From Serinibacter salmoneus (lineage in GTDB: Bacteria; Actinomycetota; Actinomycetes; Actinomycetales; Beutenbergiaceae): a stretch of 64,000 nucleotides of DNA. Shown here in pieces: positions 51,239 through 60,597 of the stretch. The stretch covers positions 2,920,973 through 2,984,972 of the forward strand of contig NZ_PDJD01000001.1 of assembly GCF_002563925.1 (NCBI RefSeq). Reading direction: 5' to 3'. Within the stretch, counting starts at the first letter, position 1. The number at the start of each line of letters is the position of its first letter. The notes under the pieces were generated by a model, which saw nothing but the letters and a program-made list of their open reading frames with translations, was not told the origin of the DNA and searched no databases. The position numbers and the translations under genes were made by a program.

Positions 51239-52329
51239 CCTGGCAACCCGTGTTCGGGCTGTGGAGTGCCCTGTTCGCGCTGCCGCTCCTCGGCGCCGGT
51301 ATCGCGCTGGCGCTGTCCTGGCGCACCGAGAGCCGCACCGCGTGGCTGCGGCGCGGCGGCATCGCGCTCCTCGCGCTCGTGATGGCCCTGGGTCCCTCCA
51401 CCGCGCGCGACACCACCAGTACCGTGGCGGTGAATGCCGACATCATCTTCGTGGTGGACCGCACCGGATCGATGGCCGCCGAGGACTACAACGGCTCCGA
51501 GCCACGCCTGGACGGGGTGAGCGCCGACATCACCGAGATCGTGCAGGACTTCCCCGGGGCCGAGTACGGCATCGTGGCGTGGGACTCGCGTTCCACCCGG
51601 CAGCTGCCGCTGACCAGCGACGCCAACGCGGCGATCTCCTGGGCCGACACCCTCACCCAGGAGCTCTCCTCGCTCTCGGCGGGATCCCGGCTGGACCGCC
51701 CGCTGGTGGCGCTCACCGAGATGCTCGAGTCGGCGCAGGAACGCAATCCGCAGAACGTCCGTCTGGTGTTCCTGATGTCCGACGGGGAGAACACGGACGG
51801 CGACGCCTCCACCGCGGACTCCCCCCTGATCCCGTTCGACGCGTTGGAGCCGCTGGTGGACGGCGGCGCGGTGCTGGGGTACGGCACCGTGGAGGGCGGC
51901 ACCATGCGCGTGTGGGACGGTTCGACACCCCCCGAGGAGGCCGACTGGATCATCGACCCGGCCACGGACGAACCCGCGGTCTCGGTGATCGACGAGACCA
52001 ATCTGCGCGCCGTGGCCGAGCAGCTCGCGATCCCCTACGAGCACCGCACCCAGCCCGGCGGGCTGGAGAGCGTGACGCAGGGGTACGACCTGACACAGAT
52101 CGCCGGGGACGGGCGGCGCGAGGTGACGGTCTACACCCCGCTGCTGTGGCCCTTCGCCCTGGCCGTGCTCGGCCTGCTGGCGTGGGAACTGTTCGCCCTG
52201 GGCGGCGCGTTCCCCCGCATCCCCGGGTCCGCCCGCAGCACGACCGCCGCCCGTGGCCGCGGGAGCGCCCAGGGCGGGCAGCGAGCCCAGCAGGCGCAGG
52301 CCGGCGCCGCAACGGAGGATGCCCGATGA
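51235..52329 (+). CDS. VWA domain membrane protein (second)
   Basis: The 364-residue protein is paired with the preceding one: two N-terminal helices, a VWA domain (ADIIFVVDRTGSMAAEDY) and a C-terminal helix (LLWPFALAVLGLLAWELFALGG). The metal motif reads DRTGS, with Thr in place of the first Ser. The ATG overlaps the previous stop; the large frame from 50317 is a shadow. Confidence 0.87.
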   Translation: MTWQPVFGLWSALFALPLLGAGIALALSWRTESRTAWLRRGGIALLALVMALGPSTARDTTSTVAVNADIIFVVDRTGSMAAEDYNGSEPRLDGVSADITEIVQDFPGAEYGIVAWDSRSTRQLPLTSDANAAISWADTLTQELSSLSAGSRLDRPLVALTEMLESAQERNPQNVRLVFLMSDGENTDGDASTADSPLIPFDALEPLVDGGAVLGYGTVEGGTMRVWDGSTPPEEADWIIDPATDEPAVSVIDETNLRAVAEQLAIPYEHRTQPGGLESVTQGYDLTQIAGDGRREVTVYTPLLWPFALAVLGLLAWELFALGGAFPRIPGSARSTTAARGRGSAQGGQRAQQAQAGAATEDAR

Positions 52330-53201
52330 GCGCCCCGATGCTGACCGACCCCCTCGGTATGGACGAGGCCGCCCGGCGCAAGGCCGAGGAGGACGCCTTG
52401 GCCTCGACGCGGCGCCGTCGCCGCCGCCTGCTGTGGTGGTCCGCGCCCGTCGTGGCGGTCGCCGTGATCGTCGCGGGGTGGCTCGTGATCGCCTCCACCC
52501 TGACTCTGTTCGGCGTGCGCGCCTACGAGGGTCAGGACTACCCGGGAGCCGTGCGCGACTTCACCACGACGGAGTCGATGAACGTATCGGACTCCTGGAA
52601 GCCGGCGTTCAACGCCGGGACCGCGCGCTACGCCGCCGGCGCCTTCGCCACCGCCGCGACCGACCTCGAACGGGCGCTCGCGCTCGTGCCGCGCGCCGCC
52701 GAGGGCGAGGAGCGCGGCTGGCCGGAGTGCGCCGTCGCCACCAACCTGGCCCTGGCGCAGGAGGGCCTGGGCGATGAGGCACTGGCGGCGCAGGATCCCG
52801 ACATGGCACTGAGTTTCTACGGCACGGCGCTCACCCACCTCGAGGGTTGCCGTGTGGAGCAGTACCCGGCCGACGACGAGGCCTCCTCGGCGCAGCAGGT
52901 CACCGCCGAGGATGCCTGGATCCGGTTGCAGGAGAAGATCGCCGGGGCGCAGTCCGAGGGTGAGGGCGGCGGCGCGGAGGAACCCGAGGACTCCGACGGG
53001 CAGGACGGGGACTCCGAGGACCCCGAAGGCTCCTCGGAGGACGAGCTGGAGAACCCCACCGAGCAGCAGGCACCCGGCGAGGAGGACCCCGATGCCGAGT
53101 TGCTGGGCGAGCTCGAGGAGCGCAACCGGGAGGCCCAGCAGGGACGCGAGGAGCAGGAGCAAGGCTTCGGCGGTGGCTCCGGCGGCGGTCAGGGCTGGTA
53201 G
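52326..53201 (+). CDS. TPR-like membrane protein with acidic tail
   Basis: The 291-residue protein has one membrane helix (LLWWSAPVVAVAVIVAGWLVI), TPR-like helices (AFNAGTARYAAGAFATAATDLERALAL) and an acidic Glu/Asp/Gly/Gln-rich tail. It closes the MoxR-DUF58-VWA operon; a terminator follows. It may scaffold the VWA proteins. Confidence 0.8.
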   Translation: MSAPMLTDPLGMDEAARRKAEEDALASTRRRRRRLLWWSAPVVAVAVIVAGWLVIASTLTLFGVRAYEGQDYPGAVRDFTTTESMNVSDSWKPAFNAGTARYAAGAFATAATDLERALALVPRAAEGEERGWPECAVATNLALAQEGLGDEALAAQDPDMALSFYGTALTHLEGCRVEQYPADDEASSAQQVTAEDAWIRLQEKIAGAQSEGEGGGAEEPEDSDGQDGDSEDPEGSSEDELENPTEQQAPGEEDPDAELLGELEERNREAQQGREEQEQGFGGGSGGGQGW

Positions 53202-53222
53202 GCCTCGAGTCCGGTGAGCCGG

Positions 53223-53291
53223 CGAACCCGTGGCTCCCGCGGCGGGGACGTGCCCGAGGGGCACGTCCTGGCCGCGGGAGCCACGGGTTCG
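53223..53291. terminator. Long bidirectional terminator hairpin
   Basis: A nearly perfect stem of about 30 bp (outer arms begin CGAACCCGTGGCTCCCGCGG) lies between the convergent MoxR operon and the E2 gene. Length and position support termination both ways. Confidence 0.85.
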
Positions 53292-53304
53292 GCGTGAGGG
53301 GCGG

Positions 53305-54813
53305 TCAGCTCCAGACCATGGCGCGCGCCGGGTCCTCCAGCACGCGTGCGACGTCGGAGAGCACCCGGGCGCCGAGCTCGCCGTCCACGAGCCGGTGGTC
53401 GAAGGACAGCGCCAACTGAGTCACCCAGCGCGGCTTGATCTTGCCCTTGTGCACCCACGGTCGCTGCGTGATCGCCCCGAACGCGAGGATCGCGGACTCC
53501 CCCGGGTTGAGGATCGGCGTCCCGGTGTCGATGCCGAAGACCCCCACGTTCGTGATGGTCACGGTGCCGTCGGTCATGTCGCTCGGGGCGGTGCGCCCCT
53601 GGCGGGCCGTGGCGGTGAGGTCGGCGATGCCCTGCGCGAGGTCGCGCAGTCCGAGCCGGTGGGCGTTCTTGATGTTCGGCACCACGAGGCCGCGGGGGGT
53701 CGCGGCGGCGATCCCGAGGTTGATGTAGTGCTTGTAGACGATCTCCTGAGCCTCGTCGTCCCAGGCCGCGGAGATCTCCGGGTGGCGTCGGATCGCCAGC
53801 ACCAGCGCCTTGGCGGCGATCAGCAGCGGGGTGACCCGCACGCCGTCGAACTCCTTGTCCGCCCGGAGTTTCTCCACCAGCTTCATGGTGCGGGTGACGT
53901 CCACGGTGTGCAGCACCGTGACGTGTGGTGCGGTGAACGCGGAGGCGACCATGGCCTCGGCGGTGCGGCGGCGCACGGAGCGCACGGGCACCCGGGTCTG
54001 CCGGCCGTCGTCGGAGACCACACCGTCGGCGAGCCAGGGGGTGTCATCCCCGGGATAGGTCACGAGTTGCCGGACCTCGCCCTCGCGGGCACGGGCCACG
54101 ACGTCGTCCCGGGTGATGATCCCGCCGGGCCCGGAGGGCGTGACGGTCTCCAGGTCGATGCCGAGGTCGCGGGCGAGCTTGCGCACCGGTGGTTTGGCCA
54201 GCACCGGGACGCCGGAGGACGTGGGGGTGGAGACCAGTGGGCCGCGGGTGTCCGTCGGGCGGGCCTGCGGGGAGTGGGACGACGGCGTGGCAGGCGTGGT
54301 GGCCGGGGCCGGCTGCGCGGTGGGGCGGCTGGCGGGCTGGGTCGTTCCGTGCGCCCCGGTGCGTCGGGGACGCCGCGTGGTGGGTGCGTGCCCGGTGCCG
54401 TAACCCACCAGGACACCACCGGAGGGCTCGGGCTGGGAGGGCGCCTGCTGGGGCTGCTGAGCGGGTGAGCCCTGCTGGGGCGAGCCGGCCGCGGCGGGTG
54501 AGGCTGCGCCGTCGGGCGCCTGCGCCTGCCCGGCGGCCTCGGGGCTGGGCGAGGGCGCGCTGCCGTCCGGGTCGGTGTCGACCACGATGATCGCGGTGCC
54601 CACGTCCACGGTGGTGCCCTCGGTCACGAGGATCTCGGCGACGACCCCGTCCCACGGGCTGGGGAGTTCCACGAGCGACTTGGCGGTCTCGATCTCCACG
54701 ATCACCTGGTTGACGGCGACGGTGTCCCCGGCGGCGACGTGCCAGGTGACGATGTCGGCCTCGGTCAGTCCCTCACCGACGTCGGGGAGGGCAAAGCGCT
54801 GCAGGTTCGGCAC
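53305..54813 (-). CDS. bkdC: Dihydrolipoamide acyltransferase E2 (branched-chain 2-oxoacid dehydrogenase)
   Basis: The 502-residue protein has one lipoyl domain with Lys45 in ETAKS, an Ala/Pro/Gln-rich linker, a peripheral subunit-binding domain (PPVRKLARDLGIDLETVTPSGPGG) and a catalytic domain with the active-site SFDHRLVDG. E2 transfers acyl groups to CoA. With E1alpha and E1beta it forms the BCKDH; pyruvate as substrate is not excluded, and E3 must be encoded elsewhere. It is third in the operon, 75 bases after E1beta. Confidence 0.9.
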   Translation of the reverse strand: MPNLQRFALPDVGEGLTEADIVTWHVAAGDTVAVNQVIVEIETAKSLVELPSPWDGVVAEILVTEGTTVDVGTAIIVVDTDPDGSAPSPSPEAAGQAQAPDGAASPAAAGSPQQGSPAQQPQQAPSQPEPSGGVLVGYGTGHAPTTRRPRRTGAHGTTQPASRPTAQPAPATTPATPSSHSPQARPTDTRGPLVSTPTSSGVPVLAKPPVRKLARDLGIDLETVTPSGPGGIITRDDVVARAREGEVRQLVTYPGDDTPWLADGVVSDDGRQTRVPVRSVRRRTAEAMVASAFTAPHVTVLHTVDVTRTMKLVEKLRADKEFDGVRVTPLLIAAKALVLAIRRHPEISAAWDDEAQEIVYKHYINLGIAAATPRGLVVPNIKNAHRLGLRDLAQGIADLTATARQGRTAPSDMTDGTVTITNVGVFGIDTGTPILNPGESAILAFGAITQRPWVHKGKIKPRWVTQLALSFDHRLVDGELGARVLSDVARVLEDPARAMVWS

Positions 54814-54888
54814 GATTCATCCTTACATTCATCCGCGAGGCAGTTTCGCCACCACCGCGAGGCAGTTGTGTTCGCCGGCGCTGAGCGC

Positions 54889-55938
54889 TCAGGCGGCGAA
54901 CGCCCGGTCCACGGCGTCGAGGATCCGGTCCAGCGAGGGCAGGTAGTCCGACTCGATGGCCGAGGCGGGGTAGGGCGTGTGGAAGCCGCCGACCCGCAGC
55001 ACCGGCGCCTGCAGGCGGTAGAAGCACCGCTCCGCCACGGCGGCTGCGATCTCGGCGCCCACCCCGTGCGCCGTCGGCGCCTCGTGCACCACGATCAGGC
55101 GACCGGTGCGCTCCACCGAGGCGACGACGGAGTCGAGGTCCAGCGGCGCCACCGAGCGCAGGTCGATGACCTCCAGTTCCCGCCCCTCCTCGGCGGCCGC
55201 CTGGGCCGCCGCGAGCGAGGTGGCCACGCTCGGACCGTAGGCCACGAGCGTGGCATCGCGCCCGGCGCGCACGGTGCGGGCGCGATGCAGGTCGCCACTC
55301 GGCTCGGCGTCGAGCTCGACCGCACCCTTCTCCCAGTACCGGGACTTGGGCTCGAGGAAGATCACCGGGTCCGGGGAGGCGATCGCCTGCTGGATCATCG
55401 TGTACCCGTCCTGGGCGGTGGCCGGGCTGACGATCCGCAGTCCGGCGGTGTGCGCGAACAGCGCCTCCGGGGACTCGCTGTGGTGCTCGATCGCGCCGAT
55501 GTGCCCGCCGTAGGGGATGCGGATCACGACCGGCACCCGCACCCGCCCCTGGGAGCGGTAGTGCAGCTTGGCGAGTTGGGTGGTGATCTGGTCGAACGCG
55601 GGGAAGACGAACCCGTCGAACTGGATCTCCACCACGGGGCGGTAGCCGGCCATCGCCAGCCCGATGGCGGTGCCGAGGATCCCGGACTCCGCCAGCGGGG
55701 AGTCCACCACGCGCTGCGTACCGAACTGGGCCTGCAGGCCGTCGGTCACCCGGAACACGCCGCCGAGGCGGCCGATGTCCTCGCCCATGAGCATCACGCG
55801 ATCGTCCTGCTCGAGGGCGCGGCGCAGGCCCGCGTTGATGGCCCGGGCCAGCGGGAGCGTGGTGGTCGACGGCGTGGGTCGCCCGGCGTCGCCGGTCGCG
55901 TTGGTCTGGATGTCAGTCGTGATCGCCATGATGGTCAC
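54889..55938 (-). CDS. bkdB: 2-oxoacid dehydrogenase E1 beta subunit
   Basis: The 349-residue protein matches E1beta: VMLMGEDIGRLGGVFRVTDGLQAQFG at the N-terminus and PYGGHIGAIEHHSESPEALF. The GTG start overlaps the E1alpha stop by four bases; ATG 55929 is a possible internal start. It forms an alpha2beta2 heterotetramer that decarboxylates branched-chain 2-oxoacids with thiamine diphosphate. Confidence 0.93.
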   Translation of the reverse strand: MTIMAITTDIQTNATGDAGRPTPSTTTLPLARAINAGLRRALEQDDRVMLMGEDIGRLGGVFRVTDGLQAQFGTQRVVDSPLAESGILGTAIGLAMAGYRPVVEIQFDGFVFPAFDQITTQLAKLHYRSQGRVRVPVVIRIPYGGHIGAIEHHSESPEALFAHTAGLRIVSPATAQDGYTMIQQAIASPDPVIFLEPKSRYWEKGAVELDAEPSGDLHRARTVRAGRDATLVAYGPSVATSLAAAQAAAEEGRELEVIDLRSVAPLDLDSVVASVERTGRLIVVHEAPTAHGVGAEIAAAVAERCFYRLQAPVLRVGGFHTPYPASAIESDYLPSLDRILDAVDRAFAA

Positions 55939-57173
55939 CGTCCGGCCGTGGCATCGAGGAAGGAGGACTGGTAGTCACGGAACCAGCTGCGCTCGGCGTC
56001 CAGGCGCTGGTGCGGCTCCGCGTAGACGTGGTCGAACATGCTCTCCGGTGCGGGCGGGGTCAGGCTGCGGCAGTAGGTCCGCACGCCCGCGGTGAGTTCC
56101 GCGGCCTCGGCGTCGATGCGGGCCTGGGCCTCGTCGTCGAGCACGCCCTCGGCGCGCAGCAGCGCCGCCAGGCGCGCGATGGGGTCCCGCTGGCCCCAGT
56201 GCTCCTCCTCCTCGCGCATCCGATACCGAGTGGGGTCGTCAGAGGTGGTGTGGGCGCCCATCCGGTAGGTGACCGCCTCGATGAACGTGGGGCCCTCCCC
56301 GCGGCGCGCGCGCTGGAGGGCAGTGGCCGTGGCGGCGTAGCAGGCGAGCACGTCGTTACCGTCCACCCGGATGCTCGGCACGCCGAAGCCGCCGCCGCGC
56401 TCCACCAGCGGCACGGCGCTCTGCACGGTGCTGGGCGCGGAGATGGCCCACTGGTTGTTCTGGCAGAAGAAGACCACCGGGGCGTTCGTGGTGGCGGCGA
56501 AGACCAGGGCCTCGTTGACGTCGCCCTGGGCGGTGGCGCCGTCGCCGAAGTAGGTGATGACGGCGCGGTCGCGTGCGGGGTCACCGGTGCCGACGTCGCC
56601 GTCGCGCTGGATGCCCATCGCGTAGCCGGTGGCGTGCAGGGTGTGGGAGCCGATCACCAGCGTGTAGAGGTGGAAGTTGTGGGGCGCGGGGTCCCAGCCG
56701 CCGTGCTGGGTGCCGCGGAAGAGGTGCAGCAGTTCGCGCACGGGCAGGCCGCGGACGTGCGCGACGCCGTGCTCCCGGTAGGAGGGGAACACGTAGTCCC
56801 GGGGGGCCAGGGCGTGCGCGGAGCCGATCTGCGCGGCCTCCTGCCCGCGCGACTCCGGCCACAGGCCGAGTTCGCCCTGCCGCTGCAGGCTCGTGGCCTC
56901 ACGGTCGAAGGCCCGGGTGAGGCTCATGTCGGCGTACATCGCCAGGAGTCGCTCGGCGTCGAGCGTGGCGGCCAGGGATGCGAGCGCCTCGCCGTTCGGG
57001 ACGGCGGGATCGGGCGCGACGCGCTCGCCCTGCGGGGTGAGCAGCCGCAGCGTGCCGGGCACGTCGCACGGGTCTGACCACGGCAGAGGCTGCGCTGAGT
57101 CGGGTGTCGCCTGGGGGGAGTCGGGTACGTCGGGGGCGTCGGCTGCTGCGTCGGTGCGCGACGGTCCGGTCAC
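55935..57173 (-). CDS. bkdA: 2-oxoacid dehydrogenase E1 alpha subunit
   Basis: The 412-residue protein binds thiamine diphosphate through GDGATAQGDVNEALVFAATTNAPVVFFCQNN and has YRMGAHTTSDDPTRYR of branched-chain E1alpha. GTG 57173 is chosen since AGGAGG lies five bases upstream; the frame extending to 57290 contains the operator repeats and is not coding. It has a roughly 60-residue Pro/Asp/Ala-rich N-terminal extension. Regulated probably by the triple dyad at 57187-57231. Confidence 0.92.
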   Translation of the reverse strand: MTGPSRTDAAADAPDVPDSPQATPDSAQPLPWSDPCDVPGTLRLLTPQGERVAPDPAVPNGEALASLAATLDAERLLAMYADMSLTRAFDREATSLQRQGELGLWPESRGQEAAQIGSAHALAPRDYVFPSYREHGVAHVRGLPVRELLHLFRGTQHGGWDPAPHNFHLYTLVIGSHTLHATGYAMGIQRDGDVGTGDPARDRAVITYFGDGATAQGDVNEALVFAATTNAPVVFFCQNNQWAISAPSTVQSAVPLVERGGGFGVPSIRVDGNDVLACYAATATALQRARRGEGPTFIEAVTYRMGAHTTSDDPTRYRMREEEEHWGQRDPIARLAALLRAEGVLDDEAQARIDAEAAELTAGVRTYCRSLTPPAPESMFDHVYAEPHQRLDAERSWFRDYQSSFLDATAGR

Positions 57174-57186
57174 TGATCCTCCTGAA

Positions 57187-57231
57187 CCTACGTTTCCGTA
57201 ACCTACGGGGTCGTAGCCTACGGTAGCGTAA
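57187..57231. promoter_or_regulatory. Triple 15-bp tandem operator-like element before bkd operon
   Basis: CCTACG starts at 57187, 57202 and 57217, exactly 15 bases apart, and each unit contains the dyad TACG-N4-CGTA. The three sites end 14 bases before the E1alpha start. This looks like a cooperative repressor site, the regulator being unknown. The remaining 57232-57416 spacer holds a CACGCTCGGCGT direct repeat and no gene. Confidence 0.75.
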
Positions 57232-57416
57232 GTTAGAGCGAGCGGGAAGAGTGGCCGAGTGGCGCCGTCGAGCGGGCGCCTGCGCACCACCCACCCCGCC
57301 GAGCGGGTTCTTACGCAGCGCGCGGACGCGAGAACTCAGCCCAACCACACGCTCGGCGTCACTGGGGGCGGCGCAACCGCACGCTCGGCGTGCGCGGCGG
57401 AGCGGGGGGCGAGCGC

Positions 57417-58499
57417 CTACGAGGTGGGCGCGCCCGCGGCGAGGAACTCTCCCGCCACCGCGATCACGATGTCGTTCGCCTCGGGTTCCCCGATGGTGAC
57501 CCGCACGCCGTCGCCGGCGAAGGGGCGCACCAGCACCCCCGCCCTGGCGAAGGCCGTGGCCAGCACGCCCGCGGCGTCGCCCACCCCGAACCACACGAAG
57601 TTGCCCTGTGCATCCGGGATCGACCACCCCTGCTGCCGCAGCGCGGCCAGCACCCGAGTGCGTTCAGCGACCACGGCATCCACCCGCGCGAGCAGTTCGT
57701 CCTGCGCGGCCAGGGACTCCACCGCGGCGGTCTGCGCCAGGGCGTTGACCGCGAACGGGGTCGTGGTCGCCTGGAATCCGGCGATCAGCCGCGCCCGGCC
57801 GAGCGCGTACCCCACGCGCAGTCCGGCCAGGCCGTACGCCTTGGAGAACGTGCGCAGCACCACCACCCGGGGGTCCTCCCGCAGCAGGGCCACCGAGTCG
57901 AGCGGATCGGCCTGATCGCGGATGAACTCCACGTACGCCTCGTCGATCACCACGAGCACGTCCTTCGGCACCGACTCCAGCACGCGGCGCACCTGCGCGG
58001 TGCCGAGCGCCGGCCCGGTCGGGTTGTTCGGCGTGCACAGCAGCACGGCCTTGGTGCGCGGGGTGACGGCGGCGATCATCGCCTCGAGGTCGTGCTCCGC
58101 GCCCGCGGTGAGCGGCACCGGGACCGGCGTCGCGCCCGCCACCTGCGTGAGGATCGGGTAGGCCTCGAAGGACCGCCAGGCGAACACGACCTCATCACCC
58201 GCGCTGGTCAGCGCCCGCAGGATGGTCTCGAGCACCCCCACCGACCCGTTGCCCACGACCACCTGGTCCTCGCGCACGCCGTGGTAGGCGGCGATCGCCT
58301 CGCGGACCCCCGCGGCGGCCATGTCCGGGTACCGGTTCATGTCCGTGGCGGCATCGGCCACCGCCGTCACCACCCGCGGCAGCGGCGGGTAGGGGTTCTC
58401 GTTGGAGGAGAGCTTCTCGGTCAGCGACCCCGAGGGACGAGCGCCGGCGACGTAGGAGGGCAGCGCGGTGATGTCGTCCCGCAGTGTCACTTTGGCCAT
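57417..58499 (-). CDS. hisC: Histidinol-phosphate/aromatic aminotransferase (HisC/Pat family)
   Basis: The 360-residue fold-type I PLP enzyme has KLSSNENPYPPLP near the N-terminus, VLLCTPNNPTGPALG and the PLP-lysine motif TFSKAYGLAGLRVGYALG. The family includes HisC and the aromatic aminotransferase Pat; no other his genes are near, so Pat is a real alternative. ATG 58499 is used (MAKVTLRDD); the upstream MRRHAGV extension is unlikely. It precedes the bkd operon on the same strand by 243 bases. Confidence 0.9.
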   Translation of the reverse strand: MAKVTLRDDITALPSYVAGARPSGSLTEKLSSNENPYPPLPRVVTAVADAATDMNRYPDMAAAGVREAIAAYHGVREDQVVVGNGSVGVLETILRALTSAGDEVVFAWRSFEAYPILTQVAGATPVPVPLTAGAEHDLEAMIAAVTPRTKAVLLCTPNNPTGPALGTAQVRRVLESVPKDVLVVIDEAYVEFIRDQADPLDSVALLREDPRVVVLRTFSKAYGLAGLRVGYALGRARLIAGFQATTTPFAVNALAQTAAVESLAAQDELLARVDAVVAERTRVLAALRQQGWSIPDAQGNFVWFGVGDAAGVLATAFARAGVLVRPFAGDGVRVTIGEPEANDIVIAVAGEFLAAGAPTS

Positions 58500-58570
58500 G
58501 ACACCAGCATGCCGCCTCACCCCCGGCCATGTCTCGCGCCCCCGCGCCGAGATCCATCCGGCGTGGGATC

Positions 58571-58966
58571 ATGGGCGGCGTGAAGGAATTCCTCGCCCGA
58601 ATCGGCGTGACGGCGATCGCCGTGTGGCTTGCCCACCTCATGGTCAGCGGCATCGAGGTGACCGCCGCCGACACCTGGTGGCAGCAGGTCCTGATCTACC
58701 TGGGGGTGGGCCTCGTGCTCGCCCTGGTCCAGATGATCATCAAGCCGTTCGTCAAGGCGCTCACGTTCATCCTGTACATCCTGACCCTGGGCCTGTTCAG
58801 CCTCGTGGTGAACGCGCTGCTGCTGATGCTGGTCGGCTGGCTGACCAGCCACTTCGAGTGGGGTCTGCAGGTGGAGAGCTTCTGGCCCTCCGCCGTGCTC
58901 GGCGCCCTGGTGATCTCGATCATCACCGGCATCCTCAGCATCTTCCTGCCGCGCGGCCGGGACTGA
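58571..58966 (+). CDS. Phage-holin-family-like small membrane protein (Phage_holin_4_2 type)
   Basis: The 131-residue protein has four hydrophobic segments and the family patterns ALVQMIIKPFVKALTFILYILTLGLFSLVVNALLLMLVGWL. Members are annotated as phage holin family but are ordinary chromosomal proteins of unknown function. ATG 58571 or GTG 58580 are candidates. It is divergent from hisC and followed by purB. Confidence 0.78.
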   Translation: MGGVKEFLARIGVTAIAVWLAHLMVSGIEVTAADTWWQQVLIYLGVGLVLALVQMIIKPFVKALTFILYILTLGLFSLVVNALLLMLVGWLTSHFEWGLQVESFWPSAVLGALVISIITGILSIFLPRGRD

Positions 58967-59014
58967 CCCGGACCACCTCGACACCCCCACCCAGCGATAC
59001 GGGAGAATGCCGCC

Positions 59015-60448
59015 ATGTCTGACTCCGCGTGGACCCCCCTTGCCGCCGACCCGACCATCGCCCTCGGCCCGCTGGACGGCCGCTACCGCGGCGAGGTCGC
59101 CCCGCTGGTGGACCACCTGTCCGAGGCGGCGCTGAACCGCGCCCGCCTGCACGTGGAGGTCGAGTGGCTGATCCACCTCACCGAGGTCGGCGCCATCCCG
59201 GGCGCCCCCACGCTGAGCGAGGCCGAGAAGACCTACCTGCGCGACGTCGTCGCCTCCTTCGGACCCGACCAGATCGCCGAGCTCGGCGCGATCGAGGCGG
59301 AGACCCGGCACGACGTCAAGGCCGTGGAGTACTTCCTCAAGCGCCGCATGAGCGCCGCCGCGGACGTGCTCGGCGAGACCTCGCTGCCCGCCGCGAGCGA
59401 GCTGGTGCACATCTTCTGCACCAGCGAGGACATCAACAACCTCTCCTACGCGATCACCATCCGCTCGGCCGTCACCGAGGTCTGGCTGCCCGCCGCGCGA
59501 AAGGTGAGCGACGCCGTCGCCCACCTCGCCCGCGAACACGCCGCCACCCCGATGCTCGCGCGCACCCACGGCCAGCCCGCCACCCCGGTCACGCTCGGCA
59601 AGGAGTTGGCGGTGCTCGCCCACCGGCTGCGCCGTCAGATCGCGCGGATCGAGCAGGACGAGTTCCTCGGCAAGATCAACGGGGCGACCGGCACCTACGG
59701 CGCGCACGCGATCTCCGTGCCGGGAACCGATTGGGAGGCGGTGGCCGGCGCGTTCGTGGAGCGCCTCGGGCTGACCTGGAACCCGCTGACCACGCAGATC
59801 GAGAGCCACGACTGGCAGGCCGAGCTGTACGCGGACCTCGCCCGCTTCAACCGGGTGCTGCACAACCTCGCCACCGACGTGTGGACCTACATCTCGCTGG
59901 GCTACTTCGTGCAGAACCTCGCCGCGCAGGGCTCCACCGGGTCCTCCACGATGCCGCACAAGGTCAACCCGATCCGGTTCGAGAACGCCGAGGCGAACCT
60001 CGAGGTCTCCTGCTCGCTGCTGGACAACCTCTCCGCCACCCTGGTCACCTCGCGGCTGCAGCGCGACCTCACCGACTCCTCCTCCCAGCGCACCATCGGG
60101 GTGGCGTTCGGGCACTCACTGCTGGCGATCGGGAACGTCACCCGCGGCCTGGCCGGCCTGGACGTGAACGCCGAGGCGATGGCCGCCGACCTCGAGGGGA
60201 ACTGGGAGGTGCTCGGCGAGGCCGTGCAGTCCGCGATGCGCGCCGCCGGGATCGCCGGCGCCACCGGGATGGCGGACCCGTACGAGCGCCTGAAGGAGCT
60301 CACCCGCGGCCGCCGGGTCTCCGGGGCGGACATGCGGGCCTTCATCGGTGACCTCGGGCTGCCCGACGACGTGGCGCAGCGCCTTCTCGCGCTGACCCCC
60401 GTCTCGTACACGGGGTACGCCGAGCGCCTCGTGGGTCACCTGGCGTAG
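59015..60448 (+). CDS. purB: Adenylosuccinate lyase PurB
   Basis: The 477-residue protein has the fumarase/aspartase superfamily signature GSSTMPHKVNPI near residue 310, whose flexible loop Ser acts as base. It splits adenylosuccinate and SAICAR in purine synthesis. ATG 59015 follows a GGGAGAA site. The two diverged 22-bp repeats begin at its stop codon. Confidence 0.95.
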   Translation: MSDSAWTPLAADPTIALGPLDGRYRGEVAPLVDHLSEAALNRARLHVEVEWLIHLTEVGAIPGAPTLSEAEKTYLRDVVASFGPDQIAELGAIEAETRHDVKAVEYFLKRRMSAAADVLGETSLPAASELVHIFCTSEDINNLSYAITIRSAVTEVWLPAARKVSDAVAHLAREHAATPMLARTHGQPATPVTLGKELAVLAHRLRRQIARIEQDEFLGKINGATGTYGAHAISVPGTDWEAVAGAFVERLGLTWNPLTTQIESHDWQAELYADLARFNRVLHNLATDVWTYISLGYFVQNLAAQGSTGSSTMPHKVNPIRFENAEANLEVSCSLLDNLSATLVTSRLQRDLTDSSSQRTIGVAFGHSLLAIGNVTRGLAGLDVNAEAMAADLEGNWEVLGEAVQSAMRAAGIAGATGMADPYERLKELTRGRRVSGADMRAFIGDLGLPDDVAQRLLALTPVSYTGYAERLVGHLA

Positions 60449-60491
60449 TCGCCTGCAGAACCACCTCGTAGTACCTGCAGAACCACCTCGC
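60448..60491. repeat. Two diverged copies of the 22-bp repeat
   Basis: Units 60448-60469 and 60470-60491 share CCTGCAGAACCACCTCG with those at 4100 and 36501 but differ at the GGTA start and terminal base. They lie between purB and the YHYH lipoprotein, where GC habit and codon use change. Confidence 0.85.
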
Positions 60492-60597
60492 GGTGCCTCC
60501 CGATACTTCCCAGCCGGTTCCCAGCAACCACACAAGCACCTCCGCCATTGTGGCTCCTGACCACGCAGCACCACTGCGAACCGGAAGGAACCACCCC

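Noticed and set aside
57247-57335. tRNA-like start (AGAGTGGCCGAGTGGC)
   Set aside because: Only a D-arm-like stretch fits; no anticodon stem or TTCGA T-arm and no acceptor pairing were found.
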